A program made the translations under genes and the position numbers. A stretch of DNA of 64,000 nt from Actinomyces oris (GTDB lineage Bacteria > Actinomycetota > Actinomycetes > Actinomycetales > Actinomycetaceae), in assembly GCF_001929375.1 (NCBI RefSeq), contig NZ_MSGO01000009.1, positions 44,572 to 108,571 on the forward strand, read 5' to 3'. How positions within the stretch are numbered: the first letter of the stretch is position 1; each line of letters opens with the position of its first letter. Below are positions 8,632-17,943 of the stretch, one piece after another. A model generated the notes under the pieces. That model did no database searches and was not told where the DNA came from. It was given only the letters and a program-made list of their open reading frames with translations.

Positions 8632-9456
8632 ATGCGTATCGGGTTCATCGGCGCCGGCAACATGGTCAGCGCCATTGTGAGAGGGGCGGTGGCCGCGGGA
8701 ACACCGGCCGGGCACCTGCTGCTGACCAGCAAGCACGGTTCCGCCGAGCACCTGGCCGGGCAGGTCGGGGCCGTCCACGTGCCCGACGCCGCCGAGCTGG
8801 TCTTACGCAGCGACGTCCTCATCCTGGGCCTCAAGCCCTACGTCATCCCCGAGGTCCTGCCCCGCCTGTCGGAGGCCATCGCCGGCAGCCGGCCCCTGGT
8901 GGTCTCCATCGCGGCCGGCCTGACCCTGGAGCGCCTGGAGTCGATGCTGCCGGGCGGTACCCGGGTGGTGCGCACCATGCCGAACATGGCCGCCTCCGTG
9001 GGCGAGTCGATGACGGCGCTGGCCCCGGGCAGCAGTGTGAGCGCCCAGGACCTGGAGACGGTGCGCACCCTCATGGAGTCCATCGGCCGCACCGTGATCC
9101 TGGAGGAGAAGGACTTCTCCTCCTTCATCGGTCTGGCGGGCTCCTCCCCCGCCCTGGTGTGCGCCTTCATCGACGCCCTGGCGCGCGCCGGCGTCATGGG
9201 CGGTATCCCCAAGGCCCTGGCCGTCCAGATCGTGGCTCAGGCGGTGCTGGGGACCGCCCGCACCGTGCAGACCGAGGCTCAGCGCACCGCGGAGGGAGGC
9301 CACGGCCGCACCCCGGCCGACCTCATTGACGCGGTCTGCTCCCCCGGCGGGACAACGGTGGCGGGCATGGTGGCCCTGGAACGGGCCGGTTTCTCCGACG
9401 CCGTCGTGCGCGCCTTTGAGGCCATCGCCGAACAGGATCGGCGGCTGGGAGCCTGA
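8632..9456 (+). CDS. proC: Pyrroline-5-carboxylate reductase
   Basis: 274 aa, the normal length. Performs the last step of proline synthesis, reducing 1-pyrroline-5-carboxylate with NAD(P)H. The N-terminal nucleotide-binding motif is FIGAGNMVSAIV. The conserved RTMPNMAASVG loop and the C-terminal signature region (VCSPGGTTVAGMVALERAG) are present. The start is fixed by AGGAGG six nucleotides upstream. It ends 69 bp from the convergent metal-uptake cluster. Confidence 0.97.
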   Translation: MRIGFIGAGNMVSAIVRGAVAAGTPAGHLLLTSKHGSAEHLAGQVGAVHVPDAAELVLRSDVLILGLKPYVIPEVLPRLSEAIAGSRPLVVSIAAGLTLERLESMLPGGTRVVRTMPNMAASVGESMTALAPGSSVSAQDLETVRTLMESIGRTVILEEKDFSSFIGLAGSSPALVCAFIDALARAGVMGGIPKALAVQIVAQAVLGTARTVQTEAQRTAEGGHGRTPADLIDAVCSPGGTTVAGMVALERAGFSDAVVRAFEAIAEQDRRLGA

Positions 9457-9525
9457 GCGCGAGCACAGCCCACCGCCGAAACGGGCATTCTTCGCGTAGC
9501 CCTGCTGAGGCTCCGCCACCGTTGC

Positions 9526-11295
9526 TCAGTCGCCTTCTGCGGAGATCGCCTTTCTCGGTGAGGAGGAGATGTGCCAGCGCGAGGAGGCCGTGGAGGCCTC
9601 GATGAACTCACGGAAGGGGCCGGGAACGGCAGCCAGCTCCTGGGGCGTACCGCACTGGACCACGCGGGCGCCGGCCTGACTCGGCTCGAGGAAGACGACC
9701 TCGTCGGCCTGGCGGACGGTGGACAGGCGGTGGGCCACCACGATGACGGTGCGGCCCTCGGAGAGCTCTCGCACCACCTCGGTGATGGCGGACTCGTTCT
9801 CCCCGTCCAGGGCCGAGGTGATCTCGTCGAGCAGCAGGATGGGGGCGTCCTTGACGAAGGCGCGGGCGATGGCGACGCGCTGACGCTCCCCACCGGACAG
9901 GCTCAGCCCGCCGGGACCGACCTGTGTGTCCCACCCGTGCGGCAGCGCCTCGATGACGCGGTCCAGGCGGGCGCGTCGGGCGGCCTCGGCCAGCTCGGCG
10001 TCGGTGGCCTCGGGCCGGGCGATGCGCAGGTTCTCCCGGATGGTGGTGTCGAACAGGTAGACGTCCTGGAAGACCATGGAGGTCATGCCCATGATCGTCG
10101 AGGCGCGCATGGAGCGGACCGGTGCGCCGCCAATGGTGACGGTCCCGCCGTCGACGTCCCAGAACCGGGCGGCCAGGCGCAGGATCGTGGACTTTCCTGC
10201 CCCTGAGGGCCCCACCAGGGCGGTCACTCGTCCCTGCGGTGCGCTCAGGCAGACGCCCGCCAGGACGGGGCGGCCGGCGTCGTAGGAGAAGGAGACGTCG
10301 TTCAGGGCGATCGTGGTCCCCCGGGGCTCGATCTCCTGGCCGGGCTCGGGGTCGGGCAGGGGACGGGCGTTAAGGATGTCCCCCACGGCCTGCAGGGCGA
10401 CCTTCGCGTTGTCGGCCTCGGCGCCGTACATGGCGGCCTTGGTCAGTGGCAGGAGCGTGCGCGCGGTGACGGCCATGATCGCCAGGTATGCGACGACGTC
10501 GAGCCGGTGCCCGCTCACACGTGACAGTCCCATCGCCATGACCAGGGCGAAGGCGATGTTGACGATGAGGTTGAAGTACTGCCCGGGCCTGCCCTTGACC
10601 CGTAACCCGTCCAGGGTGGCGGTGGAGTCGGCCTCCAGGGCGGTTCGCACCGGCGCCCAGCCCGTCTTGGTGACGCCGGTGGCGCGCAGCACGGGCTGGA
10701 GCCGGGCGAACTCCACGAGGCGTCCGGCCGCGGCGCTCGAGGTGCGGTCCTCCATCTCGTTGGCGCGGGTGGTTGCGGCTCCCATGAGCCGCCACGTCAG
10801 GACCAGCGGGACGATGGCGGCGGCCATGATGAGCGCCAGGGGCCACTCGACGACGGCGGTGGCCCCGACCATGACCAGCGGGACGATGAAGGCGTTGCAC
10901 AGGTTGGGGATCACCATGGAGGCCAGGTGGGAGAGGGTGTTGACCTCCTTGGAGGTGGCGTTGACGACGGCGGCCTCACGCTCGGCGCTGAACCAGCCCA
11001 GGGGCAGGGTCAGGACGTGATCGGCGACGCGGTCGATCATCGTGTCGCAGACCTCGAAGACACTGACCCGGTAGGAGCGGTGCATGGCGGTGGTGTCGAC
11101 GACGACGCTCACCACCCCCAGGACCACGACTGCGATCAGCCAACCGGTCAGGGACTCCGAGCGCGAGTAGAGGGCTCGCAGGAAGGGGATCATGAGGGCC
11201 AGGGTGAGGCCCTGAAGGACTGCGGAGGCTACGAACCAGGCGGTGATGGTCCGCATCTCGGCGGCGTTGACGACTCGCGTCAGCAGCTTCCACAT
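9526..11295 (-). CDS. ABC transporter, fused permease and ATPase (YbtQ/IrtB-like)
   Basis: 589-aa half-transporter with six membrane helices in residues 1-300 and an ATPase domain in the C-terminal part. Walker A GPSGAGKST is at about 361-369, the signature LSGGERQRVAIARA at about 463, and Walker B ILLLDEITSALD at about 483. It is the last gene of the cluster and starts 3 nt after the stop of its partner, with GGAGGAG upstream, so the two probably form a heterodimer. Paired exporter-fold transporters next to ECF genes recall YbtP/YbtQ, IrtA/IrtB and the equibactin locus of Streptococcus equi, which import iron-siderophores. The iron box at the cluster promoter supports that reading; the specific ligand is unknown. 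Confidence 0.88.
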   Translation of the reverse strand: MWKLLTRVVNAAEMRTITAWFVASAVLQGLTLALMIPFLRALYSRSESLTGWLIAVVVLGVVSVVVDTTAMHRSYRVSVFEVCDTMIDRVADHVLTLPLGWFSAEREAAVVNATSKEVNTLSHLASMVIPNLCNAFIVPLVMVGATAVVEWPLALIMAAAIVPLVLTWRLMGAATTRANEMEDRTSSAAAGRLVEFARLQPVLRATGVTKTGWAPVRTALEADSTATLDGLRVKGRPGQYFNLIVNIAFALVMAMGLSRVSGHRLDVVAYLAIMAVTARTLLPLTKAAMYGAEADNAKVALQAVGDILNARPLPDPEPGQEIEPRGTTIALNDVSFSYDAGRPVLAGVCLSAPQGRVTALVGPSGAGKSTILRLAARFWDVDGGTVTIGGAPVRSMRASTIMGMTSMVFQDVYLFDTTIRENLRIARPEATDAELAEAARRARLDRVIEALPHGWDTQVGPGGLSLSGGERQRVAIARAFVKDAPILLLDEITSALDGENESAITEVVRELSEGRTVIVVAHRLSTVRQADEVVFLEPSQAGARVVQCGTPQELAAVPGPFREFIEASTASSRWHISSSPRKAISAEGD

Positions 11296-11297
11296 GG

Positions 11298-13208
11298 TTA
11301 CTTCTCCTCCTGCCCTGCGGTCTCGGCTCCGAGCTGATCGACCTGGGCGGTCAGCGCCGCGGCGTCGGTCTCCTCGCTCAGGTCCTGGCTCCTCCACATG
11401 GCGGTGTAGCGGCCGCCTGCGGCCAGCAGCTCCTCATGCGTGCCGCGCTCGGTGATACGTCCGGCGTCGACGACGAGGATCTGGTCGGCGTCGCGGATCG
11501 TGGACAGACGGTGGGCGATGATGATGACGGTCCTCCCGGTCGTCAGCCGGGACAGGGCCTGGTGGATGTCGCGCTCGGAGGCCGGGTCGGCCTGGGCGGT
11601 GGCCTCGTCCAGGACGAGGACGGGGGCGTCCTGGAGGTAGGCGCGCGCCAGGGTGACGCGCTGGCGCTCCCCTCCGGAGAGGAATCCTCCCGTGTCGCCC
11701 AGGATCGTGTCGTAGCCATGGGGCAGACGTGTGATGCGCTCGTGGATGCAGGCCGCGCGGGCGGCGGCCTCGACCTGCTCCCGGGTCGCGTCGGGGCGTC
11801 CCAGGGCGATGTTGTCGTGGACGGACTCGTGGGCCAGGGCCACGTCCTGCAGCACGACCGCCACCCGAGAGAGCAGCCAGGGGAACGTCGCCTCGCGCAC
11901 GTCGACGCCGCTGATGCGCACGGCGCCGGCGTCGACGTCGTAGAAGCGGGCGATGAGGCGGGCCAGGGTCGACTTGCCGCCACCGGAGGGGCCGACGAGC
12001 GCCGTCACGCTTCCCGGTTCGGCGGTGAAGGACAGGCCCTGCAGGACCGGGGAGCCGGTCTCGTAGGAGAAGGTGACGTCCTCGACGTCGACGCGCCCGG
12101 GTGCGGGTCCCTCGCCGTCGTCATGGGTCCCCTCGGGCATCGGCGGCAAGGAGAGCAGGTCGGCGGTGGCCTGGGCGGCCATCCTGGACTCGTACATGTG
12201 CTGCATGAGACCGACGAGGATCATGAGCCCCTCCGGCAGCCCGAGGGCCACCAGGAAGAACGGCAGGGTGGCTGACAGCGGCGTCCACCCCTGGGAGGTG
12301 AACAGGACGGCCAGGAGCGCGACCGTGGCGAAGACCGTGGAGGGCCGCAGGACCGCGGTCATGGCGCTGATGGCCTTCCCGGATCTGCTCACCCACTCGT
12401 ATGACAGCCTGGAGAACTCGGTGCGCGCCCGGCTGAAGCGGGTGCGGGAGGCGTCGGTGGCCTGGAAGCCCTTGATCTCCTTGATGCCCTCGAGCATCTC
12501 GACGGTCGCGGCGGCCAGCGCGGTCTGCGCGACGCCGAAGCGCTCGGTGATATCTGACATGCCGGCCAGGGCCAGGGATATGACCCCCAGGGTGAGTATC
12601 CACAGCCCGAGCAGCGCGCAGGCCAGGCGCCAGTCGGTCCACAGCAGGTAGGCCGCCCCGGCTGCCGCCATGACGACGGCGTTGGTGGCGTCACCGGGGA
12701 CGTGGGCGACGAGGGTGTGGATGGAGGTGGTGTCGTCGCAGACCATCTTGCGGATGGTGCCGTGCGGGATCTGCGCCACCCGCCCCAGGGGCAGGCTGCT
12801 GATGGCCTCGACGACTTGTCTGCGGAGGTGGTGTCGCAGCCGGGCCTCGGCCAGGTGCGTGATCCCCAGGCCCGCCAGGTAGAGGGCCTGGGAGGCGAAC
12901 AGGGCGACGGCTGCGATCGCCGCCCAGATCCACAGGCTGCCGCGCCAGCCCTCCGGCGAGGTCTCACCCAGCCAGATGGCCGCCATGTTGCGCAGGGCCT
13001 CGAAGGGGACGATGGACATCAGCGCTCCGAGCGTGGTCAGCAGCCCGGTTGCGATCATGGCCGGGCGCGCCGGCCGGATGAGCTCGCCGACGGTGACGCC
13101 GGGGCGTCCGGCGCCGCCGACCTGCCCGGAGTGGTCGGAGTGATCGGGGTGCTTGGCCGGCTGCTCGGTGAGGTCTTCGGCTGCCTGGTGAATCGGCTGC
13201 TTCGGCAT
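11298..13208 (-). CDS. ABC transporter, fused permease and ATPase (YbtP/IrtA-like partner)
   Basis: 636 aa, with a variable His/Asp-rich N-terminus (about residues 1-45), six membrane helices and an ATPase. Walker A GPSGGGKSTL is at about 405, the signature LSGGERQRVTLARA at about 507, and Walker B VLVLDEATAQADP at about 528. The ATAQADP form of the D-loop region is reminiscent of siderophore-importing members such as YbtP and IrtB (recalled similarity). The start at 13208 has GAGGAGA upstream and lies 10 nt from the stop of the ECF fusion gene. The HPDHSDHS stretch near the N-terminus is a possible metal-binding segment, though this is only an impression from composition. Confidence 0.88.
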   Translation of the reverse strand: MPKQPIHQAAEDLTEQPAKHPDHSDHSGQVGGAGRPGVTVGELIRPARPAMIATGLLTTLGALMSIVPFEALRNMAAIWLGETSPEGWRGSLWIWAAIAAVALFASQALYLAGLGITHLAEARLRHHLRRQVVEAISSLPLGRVAQIPHGTIRKMVCDDTTSIHTLVAHVPGDATNAVVMAAAGAAYLLWTDWRLACALLGLWILTLGVISLALAGMSDITERFGVAQTALAAATVEMLEGIKEIKGFQATDASRTRFSRARTEFSRLSYEWVSRSGKAISAMTAVLRPSTVFATVALLAVLFTSQGWTPLSATLPFFLVALGLPEGLMILVGLMQHMYESRMAAQATADLLSLPPMPEGTHDDGEGPAPGRVDVEDVTFSYETGSPVLQGLSFTAEPGSVTALVGPSGGGKSTLARLIARFYDVDAGAVRISGVDVREATFPWLLSRVAVVLQDVALAHESVHDNIALGRPDATREQVEAAARAACIHERITRLPHGYDTILGDTGGFLSGGERQRVTLARAYLQDAPVLVLDEATAQADPASERDIHQALSRLTTGRTVIIIAHRLSTIRDADQILVVDAGRITERGTHEELLAAGGRYTAMWRSQDLSEETDAAALTAQVDQLGAETAGQEEK

Positions 13209-13218
13209 GGCTGTCTCC

Positions 13219-15675
13219 TCAGTGGAGGGTTTTCCAGGTGATGGTGACCAGCGCCCAGGTGAGCGCGACGACGCTCCAATCGCGCGCCCTCCAGGGGTCA
13301 TCGGTCATCTCGGTGCGCCGCTTGTGGGCACCGAAGGCGCGCGAGTCCATGGACAGGGCGACGCGCTCGGCGTGCTGGATGGCCAGGATCATCAGCGGCA
13401 GGATCGATCCGGTCCAGCGGACCACGGGGGCGAGCAGCCCCCAACGCCCTCCGACTCCACGCAGTGCCCTGGCGGTGCGCAGGAGGACGAAGTCGTCATG
13501 AAAGCGGGTGATGAAGGCGATGGCCGCGGTGCCTGCCGCCCCGAGGCGGTAGGGCATGCGGAAGGTGGTGGTCAGGGTGCGGATGAGGGCCTCGGGGTCG
13601 GTGGAGACTCCTGAGACGAGGACCAGTGCGATGAGCGCGCCGATGCCGGTGCCTCCGGTCACCGCGTCGCCCAGGTCGTAGAGGCGCGCGGCCGTCTCCC
13701 GGTACTGGCTTCCGCCGCTGAGGATCCAGGTCATGAGCGCGGTGACCACCCAGGGGGCGATCACCGAGGCCACGGTGCGTCGCAGGGAGGCGCGCGCGGC
13801 GACGATCAGGACCGAGGCGGCCAGCAGGATGCCCAGGTTGAGGTGATGGTTGCGCAGGGCGAAGACCATCACCATGGCCGGCAGGACCGATGCGAAGAGG
13901 GTGAGGGGGTTGAGCGAGGTGAACAGGCCTCGCCGCGGCTGGGGCCTGGGCGGCACCGGAGGATGGCTGGGCAGGCAGGTGAACGCCGCACCGGCGTCGT
14001 CGGTCGCGGTGACCTCGTGTGCGGCTTCCGGCCCCGTTCCGGTCCGTACCGGCGCCCCCGGTAGAGCGATGATGTGGGTGCAGTGCTTCAGGGCGAGCTC
14101 GAGGTCGTGGGTGGCCATGATGACCGTGCGCCCCTGGTGGCGCAGCTGGTCGATGAAGTCCATGAGCTCGCAGGTGTTGTCCCAGTCCTGCCCGTAGGTG
14201 GGCTCGTCGAGGACGATCACGTCGCGCTCCTCGCTGACCATGGTGGCCACCGAGAGCCTGCGGGCCTGGCCGCCCGAGAGGGTCAGCGGGTGGTGGCCGC
14301 GGTGGGCGGTCAGGTGGAACTGCTCGAGGAGCTGGTCGACCCGCTCCGGCCGGGTGCCTCCGACGGCGAGCTCGGCTCTCACGGTGGTGGCCACGAACTG
14401 GTGCTCAGGGTTCTGGAAGACGTAGCCGACCAGGTGCCTGTCCTTGCCGACGTTCCGGCCCCCGACCGTTGCCTTGTCGGCACTTGAGCGGATGAGTCCG
14501 GCCAGGGCGGACAGGATCGAGGACTTGCCCGCGCCGTTGGGACCGACCAGCGCCACGAGCTCTCCGCCTCCCAGCCGCAGGGACACTCGCGGTGTGCGCC
14601 CCGGGACCTCGAGGTCGACCAGCTCGACGCTGGTGCGGGGCTCGGGCCGGGTGCGACCGGCGAGTGCCTCGCGGGTGTCGATGGCCTCGACCTGATGCCA
14701 GCTCTCGGCGGAGCCGCACGTCCGCCTCTCCAGGTAGCGCACCTCGTCGTCGGCGCACAGGTCGGCGAGCCGGGGCACCCGGATTCCGGCCTCAGCGCAG
14801 GTCAGCGCCGCCTCCGACGCCAGCGCCCCCGCGGGGAGGTCGTCGTCGGCCTCACGCAGGGCTCGGGGCATCCACACTCCGGCGTCGATCAGCTCGCGGC
14901 GGTGGCTCATGAAGACCTCGCGCGGCGAGCCGACGGCGATGGTCCGCCCGTCGGCGTCGAGGGCCAGGACCTGGTCGATGATGGGCAGTACCGGGTCGAG
15001 GTCGTGGTCGATGACGACGACTGCCGTCCCGGAGGAGGTCAGGGAGGAGATGAGTGCGTAGAAGTCCTCACAGCCGGTGGTGTCGATGGTGCTGGTCGGC
15101 TCATCGAGGACGAGGAGCTGTGGGCGCATGGCCAGGGCGACGGCGACCGCGAGCCGTTGACGCTGCCCGCCCGAGAGCGTCCAGGGGTCGTCCCAGATGC
15201 GCTCGATGAGTCCCACCGTACGCAGAGCCTCCTCGACCCTCGCCGTGATCTCGGACCTGGGCAGGCAGAGATTCTGCAGCGGGAAGGCGACATCATCGTG
15301 GACGGTGCGGGTGACGACGGCGGCATCGGGGCTCTGGCCGACGTAGGCGACGGTCTGGGCCAGGGTCTGGACGGTGGCGTCGGCGACCTCGGTGCCGGAC
15401 AGTCTCAGGCTGCCGGCGTACTCCGAGGGCAGGCAGTGCGGGATGAGCCCGCACAGCGCGCGCACGAGCGTGGTCTTGCCACAGCCCGAGGGGCCGATGA
15501 CGGCGGTGACCTGAGCGCGCAGATGGGTGAGGCTCACCGAGTCCAGGACCCAGCTCTCACGCCCGAGGTAGTGGACACTGAGGCCCTCGATGCTCACCAG
15601 CACCGCTTCTGCTGTCCCCGCCGCAGGCTGTTCGGCCTCGGGCTCGGTGAGCACGGCGGGCGCTGACTCAGGCAC
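13219..15675 (-). CDS. ECF transporter fusion: two ATPase domains plus T component
   Basis: 818 aa in which both energy-coupling ATPases and the CbiQ-like membrane coupling subunit are one polypeptide. ABC domain 1 has Walker A GPSGCGKTTL (about 59) and LSGGQRQRLAVA (about 167). Domain 2 has GPNGAGKSSI (about 376) and LSGGQARRLSVA (about 464). The T-like membrane region fills the last 225 residues, with several helices and a final charged stretch. The start is GTG at 15675, overlapping the stop of the S-component gene by 8 nt, with only a weak ribosome-binding site, so translation is probably coupled. In the other module of this cluster (16465-18779) the T subunit is a separate gene. Confidence 0.88.
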   Translation of the reverse strand: MPESAPAVLTEPEAEQPAAGTAEAVLVSIEGLSVHYLGRESWVLDSVSLTHLRAQVTAVIGPSGCGKTTLVRALCGLIPHCLPSEYAGSLRLSGTEVADATVQTLAQTVAYVGQSPDAAVVTRTVHDDVAFPLQNLCLPRSEITARVEEALRTVGLIERIWDDPWTLSGGQRQRLAVAVALAMRPQLLVLDEPTSTIDTTGCEDFYALISSLTSSGTAVVVIDHDLDPVLPIIDQVLALDADGRTIAVGSPREVFMSHRRELIDAGVWMPRALREADDDLPAGALASEAALTCAEAGIRVPRLADLCADDEVRYLERRTCGSAESWHQVEAIDTREALAGRTRPEPRTSVELVDLEVPGRTPRVSLRLGGGELVALVGPNGAGKSSILSALAGLIRSSADKATVGGRNVGKDRHLVGYVFQNPEHQFVATTVRAELAVGGTRPERVDQLLEQFHLTAHRGHHPLTLSGGQARRLSVATMVSEERDVIVLDEPTYGQDWDNTCELMDFIDQLRHQGRTVIMATHDLELALKHCTHIIALPGAPVRTGTGPEAAHEVTATDDAGAAFTCLPSHPPVPPRPQPRRGLFTSLNPLTLFASVLPAMVMVFALRNHHLNLGILLAASVLIVAARASLRRTVASVIAPWVVTALMTWILSGGSQYRETAARLYDLGDAVTGGTGIGALIALVLVSGVSTDPEALIRTLTTTFRMPYRLGAAGTAAIAFITRFHDDFVLLRTARALRGVGGRWGLLAPVVRWTGSILPLMILAIQHAERVALSMDSRAFGAHKRRTEMTDDPWRARDWSVVALTWALVTITWKTLH

Positions 15676-16303
15676 GGCCGGTCGAGCGGTGGTCGATGCC
15701 GACGCCGGCGCGGTTGAGCAGCCGGGTCAGGAGGATGGTGAGGCCGCCACCGACCAGGGCCGAGACGACGGCGATGACGACGCCGGCGCTCGCGGAGACG
15801 ATGCCCGCCGAGGCGCTCATGACGGAGACGTACATGATGCCGTTGAGCAGGCCGAAGGTCATCGCCGAGAGCAGGTAGGACCACCAGGTCCACTTCCGGT
15901 AGAGCAGGAGAGCCAGGGGTACCTCGACGAAGGCCCCGCCGATGAGGTTGCCGACGATGGCCGCGGGGCCGACCGGGGTGGTGAAGACACTCATGATGCC
16001 CATGAGAAGGGCCGCGATCATCACGGCGCCGGGGCGGCGCACGACGGTGGCGGGCAGCAGGTACGGCACGAGCCACAGTCCCATGATCGCGCACCCCAGG
16101 AGCACGGCGTCTCGGGAGGCCCCCGCCGCCGGGGCCAGGTAGTTCAGCGGCACGAGGAGAATCATCGAGACGACCGCCAGGGCGGCGATCGTCATGAGAT
16201 TGCGGGTGCCGAGCGCGGAGTCGGCCAGGCCCGAGCGCGACGACGTGCGCACGGTGGGTCGCTCCTGCCCAGTCGATGTCGCTGTGCGGTTGGTGGGGCT
16301 CAT
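15668..16303 (-). CDS. ECF transporter S component, MptD/Trep_Strep family (second module)
   Basis: 211-aa membrane protein with about six helices, the substrate-binding subunit for the fused ECF module downstream. It resembles the MptD-like family known from streptococci and treponemes, and is a paralogue of the S component at 18782-19432. AAGGAG lies just before its ATG. It is preceded by a 161-bp gap holding a Fur/Zur-like box, so this half of the cluster may have its own metal-controlled promoter. Family assignment rests on general pattern and context; substrate is inferred as a metal chelate. Confidence 0.8.
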   Translation of the reverse strand: MSPTNRTATSTGQERPTVRTSSRSGLADSALGTRNLMTIAALAVVSMILLVPLNYLAPAAGASRDAVLLGCAIMGLWLVPYLLPATVVRRPGAVMIAALLMGIMSVFTTPVGPAAIVGNLIGGAFVEVPLALLLYRKWTWWSYLLSAMTFGLLNGIMYVSVMSASAGIVSASAGVVIAVVSALVGGGLTILLTRLLNRAGVGIDHRSTGRA

Positions 16304-16427
16304 GTCTTCTCCTTGTGTGTTCTCGCAGGTCGTGGTGAACAGTCCGACGTCGTACCGGAGTACCGAGGACGCACCACCTCAGGCGCGCCAGCGCGATGAC
16401 CGCACATCTACTCGAGCATCGTCATAT

Positions 16428-16448
16428 TTGCAAATCATTATCATTATC
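16428..16448 (-). promoter_or_regulatory. Fur/Zur-like box upstream of the second ECF module
   Basis: On the minus strand the sequence GATAATGATAATGATTTGC matches 16 of 19 positions of the classical Fur consensus (GATAATGATAATCATTATC) and also resembles actinobacterial Zur sites. It stands out as an AT-rich island in GC-rich DNA. A TTGCAA hexamer at its downstream edge, 17 bp before TAGATG, could be the -35 of a promoter. The next gene on this strand begins 125 bp further. Which regulator binds cannot be decided from sequence. Confidence 0.6.
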
Positions 16449-16464
16449 TACCTTCAGTGAGATG

Positions 16465-17943
16465 TCATTCAATCTCGATGACGCGGTCGGCGCACTCATT
16501 GAGGAACTCGACGTCGTGGCTGATGACGATGACGACGCGACCCTCGCGCGCCAGGTCCCGCAGCTCAGCGGCGATGGCCACGAGATGACGGTGGTCGACA
16601 CCGGAGGTGGGCTCGTCCAGGATGAGGACGCGGGTGCCCTGGTCGATCGCGGTGGCGATGACGAGGCGCTGCTTCTGCCCGCCACTGAGCGAGAGCGGGT
16701 GACGATCGGCCAGGTCGGCCAGGTCGAGGCGCTCGAGCTGCGGAAGGCCCGCCTCTCGAGAGACCGACTCGGTGAAGAGCTGGCGGTGGACGTCCTGCAT
16801 GACGAGGAAGGCCTGCCCGGCGGCGAGCTCCTTGCCGCCGTACGTGACGCGCGCGTCCCGCTGGGTGCGTTGTAGGCCGCAGACTGCCCGCGCCAGGGTC
16901 GTCTTCCCGATCCCATTGGCCCCCATGACGCCGGTGATCGCACCGGCGGGAAAGGTGAGCTCGGGGATGTCGAGAATGAGGCGACCGCCTCGCTCCACCT
17001 TGAGGTTCTCAATGCGCAGCCCGCCCTCCCCCTCCTCTCCGGGCATCTCGTCAGGATCGACCTGGACAGTGCCAGCGATTGGTGGGGTACTGCGCTCGAC
17101 GCCGCCGCTCGTGCCGTCGTCGACCCGCCTGTCCGCATGGCCGGCCAGCGCGGCGATCCGTGCGGGGCACAGGTCCAGGCGGGGCCGCTCCAGGGTCCGC
17201 AGACCCAGCCGCCTGCGCCGCACATCGTCGATCCGCCACAGCTCCTCCCCCGCCATGCGGTGCACGACGCGCCCCTGCCCCATGATGACGACCTCGTCGA
17301 CGAGGCCGCGCAGGAAGTAGACGCGGTGCTCGGCCACCACCAGGGTCCGCCCCGCCGCCTTGAGCCGCCCGATGGTGGCGCGCACGTCGTCGATGGCCCG
17401 CGGATCCAGGTTGGAGGTGGGCTCGTCCAGGAGGATGACGGGGGTCTGCTGGGCCAGGGCCTGGGCGCAGGCGACCTTCTGGGTCTGTCCGCCGGACAGG
17501 CCGCGCAAATCCCTGTCGGCCAGGTCGGTGATGCCCAGCTGCTCCAGGGCCTCAGTACGACGCCTCCGGATCTCCGGGGCGGGTACCTGGTAGTTCTGGG
17601 GTGCGAAGGCGAGCTCGTCGGCTACGGTGGTCGTGAAGAACTGGGCGGCGGGATTCTGGAAGACCGTGGCGGTGCGCAGCCCGGAGCGCTCGATCGGGGT
17701 ATCGCAGACCTCCTCGTCCCCGACAAGGACCCGGCCAGTGCGCTCGCCGTCGTGGAAGTGCGGGATGAGCCCGTTGAGCAGCCTCAGCATGGTGGACTTG
17801 CCAGATCCCGAGGCCCCGCACACGAGGGTGAGGCTTCCGGGTGGGATGTCCAGGTCGATGTCGTCGAGGACCCGCTGGCCGGTGGGATAGGCGTAGGAGA
17901 CGCCACGAAGATGAAGGCGAGAATCGTGGGAGGGCGTCATCAT
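16465..17943 (-). CDS. ECF transporter A component with two ATPase domains
   Basis: 492 aa, two ABC domains in tandem, energising the first ECF module. Domain 1: Walker A CGASGSGKST (about 42), LSGGQTQKVACAQA (about 148), VILLDEPTSNLDP. Domain 2: GANGIGKTTLARAV (about 340), LSGGQKQRLVIATA (about 420), VLILDEPTSGVD. Two ATG codons in a row (17943 and 17940) are possible starts; GGGAGG is just upstream. The first overlaps the stop of the T gene by one base (TGATG), a classic coupling arrangement. Confidence 0.9.
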   Translation of the reverse strand: MMTPSHDSRLHLRGVSYAYPTGQRVLDDIDLDIPPGSLTLVCGASGSGKSTMLRLLNGLIPHFHDGERTGRVLVGDEEVCDTPIERSGLRTATVFQNPAAQFFTTTVADELAFAPQNYQVPAPEIRRRRTEALEQLGITDLADRDLRGLSGGQTQKVACAQALAQQTPVILLDEPTSNLDPRAIDDVRATIGRLKAAGRTLVVAEHRVYFLRGLVDEVVIMGQGRVVHRMAGEELWRIDDVRRRRLGLRTLERPRLDLCPARIAALAGHADRRVDDGTSGGVERSTPPIAGTVQVDPDEMPGEEGEGGLRIENLKVERGGRLILDIPELTFPAGAITGVMGANGIGKTTLARAVCGLQRTQRDARVTYGGKELAAGQAFLVMQDVHRQLFTESVSREAGLPQLERLDLADLADRHPLSLSGGQKQRLVIATAIDQGTRVLILDEPTSGVDHRHLVAIAAELRDLAREGRVVIVISHDVEFLNECADRVIEIE

